From Oscillospiraceae bacterium (GTDB lineage Bacteria > Bacillota > Clostridia > Saccharofermentanales > Saccharofermentanaceae): a DNA stretch of 64,000 nt. Below are positions 58,175-64,000 of this stretch, in pieces; position 1 is the first letter of the stretch, and each line of letters opens with the position of its first letter. Below the pieces are notes generated by a model. That model saw nothing but the letters and a program-made list of their open reading frames with translations. It was not told where the DNA came from and did not search any database. Location: contig CADAIP010000001.1 of assembly GCA_902787975.1 (NCBI GenBank), positions 62,001-126,000 of the forward strand, given 5' to 3'. Position numbers and translations under genes: made by a program.

Positions 58175-59407
58175 TCAGCCGATCTTGAAGCGGTGGTAGT
58201 TCTTCTTACCCTTACGTACGATAGCTTCACCGTTAGCGTCAAAGTCTGATTCCTTGAGTTCATAGAACTGATCCTCAACAACGTTGTCATTGAGGTAAAC
58301 GCCCTTCTGCTGGATCATTCTTCTTGCTTCGCCCTTGGACTTCATGAGACCTGCCTTAACGAGAGCGTCAGCAATCTGCATGCCGGCCTTGAGTTCATCA
58401 GCTGTGATCTCAGTTGTCTTCATGTCTTCAGATCTTCCCGCGTTCTCGAAAAGATCCTCTGCCGTCTTTTTCGCAATATCGGCAGCTTCTTCGCCGTGAA
58501 CGATCTTTGTAACTTCGTAAGCAAGTCTCTTCTTTGCTTCGTTGATAGCAGAATCCGTAAGCTTTGCATACTCGTTGATCTCGTCCATTTCGAGGAATGT
58601 GAGAAGCTTCATGCACTTGATAACATCAGCATCATCAACGTTTCTCCAGTACTGGTAGAAGTCGTAAACAGGAGTCTTCTCAGCATCAAGCCATACAGCA
58701 CCCTTAGCTGTCTTACCCATCTTCTTGCCTTCGCTGTTTGTAAGGAGAGTAAATGTAAGGCCGTAAACGGAATCGCCCTTCTTACGGCGTACGAGCTCCA
58801 TGCCTGCGAGGATGTTGGACCACTGGTCGTCACCGCCGAACTCAAGGTTGCAGCCGTAATTCTCGTGAAGGTAATAGAAGTCGTAGCCCTGCATGAGCAT
58901 GTAGTTGAATTCAAGGAAAGAAAGACCCTTTTCGAGACGCTGCTTGTAGCATTCAGCTGTAAGCATCTTGTTTACGGAGAAGTGTGTACCGACCTCTCTT
59001 AAGAACTCAATGTAGTTGAGGTTTCTGAGCCAGTCTGCGTTGTTTACAATGAGCGCCTTGCCCTCAGAAAAATCAACGACCTTGCCCATCTGCTTCTTGA
59101 AACACTCTACGTTATGGTCGATAGTCTCTACGGTCATCATCTGACGCATATCTGTACGGCCTGTAGGATCACCGATCATGGCTGTACCTCCGCCCATGAG
59201 AGCGATCGGTCTGTGGCCGGCCTTCTGCATGTGGCTCATTACCATCATCTGAACGAAGTGACCTACGTGAAGAGAGTCAGCTGTCGGGTCAAAACCGATG
59301 TAGAAAGATACACCGGGCTTGCTCAAAAGCTCATAGATCTCATCTCTGTGTGTTGCCTGTGAGAAGTAACCTCTCTCTTCAAGCACATCAAATACATTTC
59401 TGTACAT
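58175..59407 (-). CDS. tyrS: Tyrosyl-tRNA synthetase
   Basis: The start [13 protein letters not shown] is set by GGAGGAATAT. The 410-residue class I synthetase has [17 protein letters not shown] (HIGH variant) at about 34-50, the tyrosine pocket [14 protein letters not shown] region ([14 protein letters not shown]), GGDDQWSNI, and KMGKT as KMSKS variant near 230. The C-terminal S4 RNA-binding domain (about 340-405) has [17 protein letters not shown]. It ends the thioesterase-trxB-tyrS operon, 31 bases after trxB. Unlike many clostridial tyrS genes it has no T-box. Confidence 0.97.
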   Translation of the reverse strand: MYRNVFDVLEERGYFSQATHRDEIYELLSKPGVSFYIGFDPTADSLHVGHFVQMMVMSHMQKAGHRPIALMGGGTAMIGDPTGRTDMRQMMTVETIDHNVECFKKQMGKVVDFSEGKALIVNNADWLRNLNYIEFLREVGTHFSVNKMLTAECYKQRLEKGLSFLEFNYMLMQGYDFYYLHENYGCNLEFGGDDQWSNILAGMELVRRKKGDSVYGLTFTLLTNSEGKKMGKTAKGAVWLDAEKTPVYDFYQYWRNVDDADVIKCMKLLTFLEMDEINEYAKLTDSAINEAKKRLAYEVTKIVHGEEAADIAKKTAEDLFENAGRSEDMKTTEITADELKAGMQIADALVKAGLMKSKGEARRMIQQKGVYLNDNVVEDQFYELKESDFDANGEAIVRKGKKNYHRFKIG

Positions 59408-59438
59408 ATATTCCTCCAACTAATTGTTATCTCTTTTA

Positions 59439-60350
59439 TCAGACGCCGAGCTTGATGTAGTCGATCGCAGCAAGTGCGGCAACTGCGCCGTCTGCGCATG
59501 CCGTGGTAAGCTGTCTTACCTTCTTGACTCTAGCGTCTCCTGCAGCAAAAATGCCTTCAACGTTCGTCTTGCAGTTCTCGCCTGCTTCGATGTATCCGCC
59601 CTGCAAAGTTACAAGATCCTTGAAGTCGGCAGTCTTCGGCTCCTGGCCGATCGCAACGAATAGTCCGTTTACGTCTATCGTCTTCTTGCTGCCGTCTTCC
59701 CTGTTCGTAAGTTCAACGCCGGTAAGCTTGGGCTCACCAAGAAGTGACTCGACTACATAAGGTGTAACGATCTCAAGGTTGGGAAGCTTTTTCGCTGCTT
59801 CAACGAGAACATCTTCAGCCCTGAATTCATTTCTGCGGTGTATAAGATATACCTTGTCTACAATACCTGCAAGATAAATGGCATCTTCAACGGCTGTATT
59901 TCCGCCGCCGGTGACTGCAACCGTCTTGCCCTTATAGAAAGCGCCGTCGCATGTAGCGCAATAGGAAATGCCCTTGCCCAGGTGTTCGTCTTCTCTCGCG
60001 ATGCCCATGTGGCGGTTGGATGCGCCTACTGCCAAGATGACTGCCTTTGCAGTATCAACCTTGCCTGAAGCGAGGGTGACGACAAAACCGGAGTCTGTTT
60101 TCGCAATGGATGCGACCTTGCCGAATTCAAGGACAGCACCGAGATTCATTGCCTGGTTATAAAGGTTAGTCGCAAAATCAAAACCGGAGATCTTTGCAAC
60201 AGCCGGATAGTTCTCGACTTCAGGTGTGTTGACGATCTGGCCGCCGTACATCTCGGCTTCGTAAAGAGTCGTGCTCATGCCTGCGCGTCTTGCGTAGATA
60301 GCTGCGGAGAGTCCTGCCGGGCCTGCGCCTACGATAATGATATCTGCCAT
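59439..60350 (-). CDS. trxB: Thioredoxin reductase
   Basis: The start MADIIIVGAGPAG is set by AAGGAAGG. The 303-residue protein has the FAD loop GAGPAGLSAAIYARRAG, the redox pair CATC at 131-134, the NADPH loop GGGNTAVEDA and the closing GDARVKKVRQLTTACADGAVAA, all at the usual positions. It passes electrons from NADPH to thioredoxin, which serves ribonucleotide reduction and the peroxidase encoded at 48.7 kb. It starts one base after the thioesterase stop. Confidence 0.97.
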   Translation of the reverse strand: MADIIIVGAGPAGLSAAIYARRAGMSTTLYEAEMYGGQIVNTPEVENYPAVAKISGFDFATNLYNQAMNLGAVLEFGKVASIAKTDSGFVVTLASGKVDTAKAVILAVGASNRHMGIAREDEHLGKGISYCATCDGAFYKGKTVAVTGGGNTAVEDAIYLAGIVDKVYLIHRRNEFRAEDVLVEAAKKLPNLEIVTPYVVESLLGEPKLTGVELTNREDGSKKTIDVNGLFVAIGQEPKTADFKDLVTLQGGYIEAGENCKTNVEGIFAAGDARVKKVRQLTTACADGAVAALAAIDYIKLGV

Positions 60351-60351
60351 G

Positions 60352-60783
60352 TTATCCTTCCTTTCCGTTGACGAGCATGTCAAATCTCGCGTGTTCTTCA
60401 GGCTTTTCCCTCTGAAGTGAGATAACCTTTCCTGCCGGGCTGATGAAGCAGTGCTCACTCGTTCCCGTGCATCTTACCTGTTCGGTCTCCTTGTCGAAAA
60501 CCGTATACTTTATATCGAATCTTACTCCGGTATATCTTGTGATCTCGGCCCTGATAACGACCGTATCACAATACTTTGCCATGGTCTTGTACTTAGCGGT
60601 AAGGCCAACGACGGGACTGATGATTCCCATCTCTTCCATTCCTTTATATCCCAGTCCGATATCTTCGAAAAGCTTTGTTCGTGCTTCCTCAAACCATCTG
60701 ATGTAGTTCGAATGATGGACAACGCCCATCTGATCTGTCTCGTAATACTGTACAAGATGTTCGCAATCGGTAATTGCTGCCAT
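60352..60783 (-). CDS. Acyl-CoA thioesterase, 4HBT/YbgC family
   Basis: The 143-residue hotdog-fold protein has YYETDQMGVVHHSNYIRWFEEAR at about 14-36, shown here only to place D17 and the HH/N set of the 4HBT active site, and a C-terminal strand RCTGTSEHCF. Such enzymes hydrolyse short- or medium-chain acyl-CoAs or act with the Tol-Pal-type systems in other phyla. It is the first gene of an operon with trxB and tyrS. GGAGG precedes the ATG by eight bases. Confidence 0.9.
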   Translation of the reverse strand: MAAITDCEHLVQYYETDQMGVVHHSNYIRWFEEARTKLFEDIGLGYKGMEEMGIISPVVGLTAKYKTMAKYCDTVVIRAEITRYTGVRFDIKYTVFDKETEQVRCTGTSEHCFISPAGKVISLQREKPEEHARFDMLVNGKEG

Positions 60784-60915
60784 GCGAAACGCCTCCGCTT
60801 AAATAGATTATTTTATTTTATTTAGAGAGGGGGTAACTGTCAAATAAAAGAACCGCTATTTTTAGCCGTATTTTTGGCCGTTTTTTCACCAGTAGAAAAA
60901 CCAGTTCAAAAAAAA

Positions 60916-60921
60916 TATAAT
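60916..60921 (+). promoter_or_regulatory. -10 box of the TRIC-like gene, leaderless type
   Basis: TATAAT ends seven bases before the ATG at 60929. An earlier ATG (60920) lies inside the box, so it would not be in the mRNA. No Shine-Dalgarno and no clear -35 are visible. Confidence 0.5.
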
Positions 60922-60928
60922 GTCTGCT

Positions 60929-61585
60929 ATGGATACCGAACTCTTCATCTTGATCACAGACATCATCGGCACTGTCGCTTTTGCAGTGTCTGGTGCCATG
61001 GCGGGCATCCGCAAGAAGATGGACATCTTCGGCGTCAACATCTTAGCGCTCCTGACAGCTACGGGCGGCGGCATCATCAGGGACCTCATCACCGGCTCCA
61101 CCCCTCCGATGGCTTTCAAGAACCCTTTATTCGTTATCATTGCGGCCGTCACGGCCAACGTCACATTCATATTCGTATGGTGGCAGCACAAGAGAAAACG
61201 TGAAGTTTCCGACAAAACGCGCGCCATCTATGAGAAGGTCTTCTTCTGGTTCGACACGATCGGCCTCGCCGCTTTCACGGCAGACGGTGTCCACACGGGC
61301 CTTCTGGGACCTTACGCCAACAACGCTTTCCTCGTAGTTTTCCTCGGCGTGGTCACGGGTGTCGGCGGCGGTGTCTTAAGAGACGCGCTCTCACTTGAGA
61401 TGCCCTACATTTTCGTAAAGCACATCTACGCATGCGCCTCCATCGTCGGAGCCGCGATCGTCTACGTTTTCTACATCATCACGGGTTCTGCCGAAGCCGC
61501 CATGCTCGCAGGCTTCTTCTTCGTCTGCGTCATCAGACTCTGCGCGGCACACTACGGCTGGAATCTTCCGAAGGCGTATAAGTAA
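60929..61585 (+). CDS. TRIC-type cation channel / UPF0126 membrane protein
   Basis: The start at MDTELFILI is preferred because the upstream ATG overlaps the -10 box. The 218-residue protein has seven hydrophobic segments arranged as two similar halves, each with a glycine-rich turn ending in arginine-aspartate: TATGGGIIRDLI near 45-56 and TGVGGGVLRDAL near 141-152. This duplicated GGG..RD signature marks prokaryotic TRIC channels (YadS/YicG family), which form trimers that pass potassium or other monovalent ions. It is a single gene between terminator-like arrays. Confidence 0.85.
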   Translation: MDTELFILITDIIGTVAFAVSGAMAGIRKKMDIFGVNILALLTATGGGIIRDLITGSTPPMAFKNPLFVIIAAVTANVTFIFVWWQHKRKREVSDKTRAIYEKVFFWFDTIGLAAFTADGVHTGLLGPYANNAFLVVFLGVVTGVGGGVLRDALSLEMPYIFVKHIYACASIVGAAIVYVFYIITGSAEAAMLAGFFFVCVIRLCAAHYGWNLPKAYK

Positions 61586-61623
61586 TTTTTGTCACGCAAG
61601 GCTTTGCTTTGCAGGTGTGTAAA

Positions 61624-61810
61624 TAGTATTCCCCGGTGCGCGAAAAGTATTCTTCCCGGTGCACGAAAGCATTTTCCCCGGTGCGCGAACACTTGCTCAG
61701 TTTTTTGCTCAGTTTTTTCGAAAAAAAAGATGAGCAAAAAGCTGGTTTTCGGGCAAATCCATGTTTTTGCTCATGTAAAACAACCTAAACAGATGATCAA
61801 AAAACTGAGC
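61624..61810. repeat. Private array: three CCCGGTGCGCGAA units and a long nested hairpin
   Basis: Three tandem units of 21-23 bases (61624-61644, 61645-61667, 61668-61689) share a TATT(C/T)YCCCGGTGCRCGAA core. Then GCTCAGTTTTTT occurs twice at exactly 12 bp spacing (61695, 61707). The second pairs with AAAAAACTGAGC at 61799-61810, a 12-bp perfect outer stem. Inside it ATGAGCAAAAA (61730-61740) pairs with TTTTTGCTCAT (61763-61773), an 11-bp perfect inner stem. The whole lies between two convergent genes. Confidence 0.78.
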
Positions 61811-61867
61811 GCCATTTTCGATGCAGGAAAAATGGAAACGAAGCATGAAAAAGGAATGTAATTGCAT

Positions 61868-61901
61868 AAAACAGGGATGTCCCGCACTAAGAGACATCCC
61901 T
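61868..61901 (-). terminator. Terminator of the ThrH-MBOAT operon
   Basis: AGGGATGTC pairs with GACATCCCT (61873-61881 with 61893-61901); TTTTA follows in the minus direction. Confidence 0.85.
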
Positions 61902-61928
61902 TTCAAAACAATAATTAATTCAGCTGAC

Positions 61929-62537
61929 TCAGTTAGAATCCGGAACGGCCTTGATAGCGGCAAGCAGCTCGTCGAACTCTTCGAATGCGGGAATGTCCGG
62001 GTTGTCGGCGATGATCTTCTCGGTGCTCTTGAAAAGGAAACCTGCCTTGGATGCCTTGATCATGGCGAGGTCGTTGTAAGAGTCGCCGGAAGCTATAGTG
62101 TCGAAGCCGATGGACTGAAGAGCCTTAACTGTGGAAAGCTTCGAGTTCTCGATCCTCATCTTGAAGTCTTCGATCATGCCGTCCTCACCTACGATAAGTG
62201 AGTTGCAGAAAAGTGCCGGATAGCCGAGCTTTTTCATGAGAGGCATGGCGAACTGTGTGAACGTGTCACTGATGATGATGACCTGCATATCCTTGCGGAG
62301 CTCATCGAGGAATTCCTTTGCGCCGGGAAGAGGATCAATCTGCGCGATAACATCCTGGATCTCCTTGAGGCCCAAACCATGCTCTCTCAAGATGCCGAGT
62401 CTCCAGTGCATGAGCTTGTCGTAATCGGGCTCATCCCTGGTCGTGCGTGTAAGTTCCGGAATGCCGGTCTTCTTCGAAAACTCGATCCAGATCTCAGGGA
62501 CCAAAACGCCTTCCATGTCGAGACAAACAATGTTCAT
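61929..62537 (-). CDS. HAD phosphatase of the ThrH type (phosphoserine phosphatase-like)
   Basis: The 202-residue protein begins MNIVCLDMEGVLVPEIWIEF, with D7 and E9 in place of the usual DxD of HAD enzymes, which is the signature of Pseudomonas ThrH. IISDTFTQFAMP (motif II), the lysine region around K127 and SGDSYNDLAM (motif III) are present. ThrH acts as phosphoserine phosphatase and can transfer phosphate to homoserine. It would complete serine synthesis here. It lies 14 bases after the MBOAT gene; co-transcription may be incidental. Confidence 0.88.
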   Translation of the reverse strand: MNIVCLDMEGVLVPEIWIEFSKKTGIPELTRTTRDEPDYDKLMHWRLGILREHGLGLKEIQDVIAQIDPLPGAKEFLDELRKDMQVIIISDTFTQFAMPLMKKLGYPALFCNSLIVGEDGMIEDFKMRIENSKLSTVKALQSIGFDTIASGDSYNDLAMIKASKAGFLFKSTEKIIADNPDIPAFEEFDELLAAIKAVPDSN

Positions 62538-62551
62538 AAGTAATTCCTCCG

Positions 62552-64000
62552 TCAGATTCTAGCGTATATGAATGAACCGGAATCATAGCCTAAACCATAC
62601 ATTCCGAAGACTAAAGTTGCAACAAACAAAACCATAAATGCTGCCCAGAGAACGACAACGCCCTTGCTTCTTAAGAAGGCGATCGCGGACTTGGGCTGGT
62701 CATCTTCACTGGGTACATATTTGTAAGCATCTACCGCCGCAACGAGCAGGACAGCAATGATGAGCACGATGAGGTTCGACAGATCAAGGCCCGAAGAAGA
62801 GAAGTTTGCCCAGTTAAGAGCAGCTCCGCCTCTGCGGAAGATCGCAGCATACATGTCGACTGCGTCCATGACCGTAGCAGATCTGAAGAATACGAAGCCC
62901 GAGAGCATCAGGATGAATGTGCGGACGGACTGGAAGATCCTGAAGTAGAGCTTGTCAGCACCGATCTTCGGACGGATCTTCTTTGACACGGGCTCGAAGA
63001 TCATGCCGAGCACGATGTAGATGAAGTGCAGGATTCCTGAACCGATAACGTAATTCCAGAGGCCGCCGTGCCAGTAACCGACTGCAAACCAGAGGATAAA
63101 AAGAGCAACATAAGTCGGAACTTTCTTACCGTTCTTCTTGCCGAACTTTGCCTTCGACCAGTCGCCGAGCTTAATGAGCGGCTCGCTTTTCAGGATAGGA
63201 TACATGAGGTAATCACGGAGCCATCCGCCGAGAGTGATGTGCCATCTTCTCCAGTATTCCTTGACGGTCTTTGAGAAGAACGGGCAGTTGAAGTTCTCAG
63301 GAAGTTCGATGCCGAGCATGTGGGATACGCCGATTACGACGTCCATGCATCCGGAGAAATCGCAGTAGAGCTGGATCGCGAAGAAGAAAACGCCGATCGG
63401 AACATAGAGGCCCGTGAATGTCTGGTGGTCTCCAAAGATAAGATTTACGGGCATTGCAGCGCGCTCAGCGATTACGAGCTTTTTGAAAAATCCCCACGCG
63501 ATCCTTACCGCGCCGTCGCAGATCCTCTCAAATGAGAACTTGACAGACTTGGCCTTCTCGAACTCTGCGGAAAGGTTAGCGTAAGTGTTCATAGGTCCCG
63601 ACATAAGCTGCGGGAAGTATGTTGAGAACAGTAATACCTTGAAGAAGTTCTTCTCGGGTGCGATCTTTTCCCATCTGCAGTCTAAGATGTAACCTGATGT
63701 CTGGAGAACATAGAAGGACATTCCGACAGGAACTGCGTAGAGGAAGAATGTGTTAGAGGTCTCGGTCGCGCCGAAGAGGAGATTGAGTCTTTCAGCGGCA
63801 AGGCCCAGCACGTTGTAGTACTTGATGCAGCACAAAAGCGCGATGTTGATTACGACCGTTATTACGGTTGCGACGTTGCGCAGAGCATTGCTTTTCGAGG
63901 GGCCGGCAAGAAGGCCTCCGACATAACAGAGGACTCCTGACACGAGGACGAACAGCAATGTGTAAAAACCTAAAAATCCTGCAAAAGCAAGGCTCGCAGC
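62552..64000 (-). CDS. MBOAT-family O-acyltransferase, 5' end cut (AlgI/DltB-like)
   Basis: The frame is open to the window edge in the minus direction (first visible residues AASLAFAGFLGFYTLLF), so the true start lies beyond 64000. About ten membrane segments are visible. The family core has the PQLMSGP motif, YCDFSGCMDV, the WRRWHITLGGWLRDYLMYP block (shown in part) and the catalytic histidine region GYWHGGLWNYVIGSGILH. AlgI- and DltB-like enzymes move acetyl or D-alanyl groups across the membrane to surface polymers. No dlt or alg gene is seen, so acetylation of a surface polysaccharide is the simplest guess. ThrH follows after 14 bases. Confidence 0.9.
   Translation of the reverse strand, partial: AASLAFAGFLGFYTLLFVLVSGVLCYVGGLLAGPSKSNALRNVATVITVVINIALLCCIKYYNVLGLAAERLNLLFGATETSNTFFLYAVPVGMSFYVLQTSGYILDCRWEKIAPEKNFFKVLLFSTYFPQLMSGPMNTYANLSAEFEKAKSVKFSFERICDGAVRIAWGFFKKLVIAERAAMPVNLIFGDHQTFTGLYVPIGVFFFAIQLYCDFSGCMDVVIGVSHMLGIELPENFNCPFFSKTVKEYWRRWHITLGGWLRDYLMYPILKSEPLIKLGDWSKAKFGKKNGKKVPTYVALFILWFAVGYWHGGLWNYVIGSGILHFIYIVLGMIFEPVSKKIRPKIGADKLYFRIFQSVRTFILMLSGFVFFRSATVMDAVDMYAAIFRRGGAALNWANFSSSGLDLSNLIVLIIAVLLVAAVDAYKYVPSEDDQPKSAIAFLRSKGVVVLWAAFMVLFVATLVFGMYGLGYDSGSFIYARI

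Noticed and set aside
59408..59438. T-box or leader upstream of tyrS
   Set aside because: The gap to trxB is 31 bases, too short; the gene is read from the upstream operon.
20414..61810. CRISPR arrays as an explanation for the repeat clusters
   Set aside because: Repeats are 6-25 bases, vary in orientation and spacing, and there are no unique spacers of even length or cas genes.
20414..61810. Insertion sequences, MITEs or REP/BIME elements as an explanation for the repeat clusters
   Set aside because: No shared sequence between loci, no transposase or RAYT gene, and no target-site duplications seen. A hidden common structure cannot be excluded and is reported as a finding.
61552..61861. Small frames on both strands in the gap between the TRIC-like and ThrH genes
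   Set aside because: They run through the repeat array, lack ribosome sites and have composition set by the repeats.

Overview
The window looks like a chromosomal segment of an anaerobic, low-to-mid GC Bacillota, most likely a gut or rumen Clostridia. The evidence is strong AGGAGG-type ribosome sites, many Gram-positive lipoproteins, a T-box leader, an oxygen-independent class III ribonucleotide reductase (nrdD/nrdG), CarD, AzlC/AzlD, spore-photoproduct-lyase-like radical SAM proteins and GH127/GH3 glycosidases. I see no insertion sequence, prophage, integrase, CRISPR array or rRNA. Genus cannot be fixed from the sequence alone. Both ends cut a gene: a histidine kinase at base 1 and an MBOAT acyltransferase at base 64000.

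Layout. 1-4.5 kb: two-component system divergent from an ABC transporter. 4.5-12 kb: small membrane protein, NUDIX hydrolase, GH127 arabinofuranosidase, and a three-gene operon with two dynamin-like GTPases. 12-16.4 kb: secreted protein plus VanZ-like protein, a candidate structured RNA under a metal-box-like palindrome, an HTH protein divergent from a membrane Ser/Thr kinase, and an M48 peptidase with a PASTA-like tail. 16.4-26.3 kb: GH3 lipoprotein, TetR/flavin reductase, lipoproteins, tRNA-Ser and tRNA-Thr, AzlC-AzlD fusion, zinc-ribbon membrane protein. 26.4-34 kb: aromatic amino acid operon (aroF, tyrA, aroB, aroA, aroC, a chorismate mutase-AroE-AroK fusion, aroQ) behind a Tyr/Phe-rich leader peptide and attenuator; carD lies upstream. 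34.9-41.3 kb: two-domain PPK2, a nuclease-like orphan, a 48-residue small protein, and nrdG-nrdD behind paired NrdR boxes. 41.5-50.4 kb: GT-C-like membrane protein, SDR/SPL/nucleosidase operon, trpS, glutathione peroxidase with an OhrR-like regulator, membrane and zinc-ribbon proteins. 50.4-57.2 kb: maf, an SDR with a long disordered repeat tail, a T-box-controlled HTH-cupin-acyl-CoA synthetase fusion, DUF4130-like protein. 57.4-64 kb: lipoprotein, tyrS, trxB, thioesterase, TRIC-like channel, ThrH-like phosphatase, MBOAT.

Two patterns cut across the annotation. First, many intergenic gaps hold short repeats private to that gap. At the clearest sites they form tandem hairpins with an outer stem, an internal loop and an inner stem, and half-sites repeat at about 12 bp. 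The architecture recurs from gap to gap but the sequence does not. Second, four genes lack a Shine-Dalgarno and have a -10-like hexamer ending 6-8 bases before the ATG, which suggests leaderless mRNAs.

The best candidates for undescribed biology are the private hairpin arrays, the structured RNA near 13.4-13.55 kb, the dynamin pair with its third gene, and the T-box-controlled three-domain synthetase.
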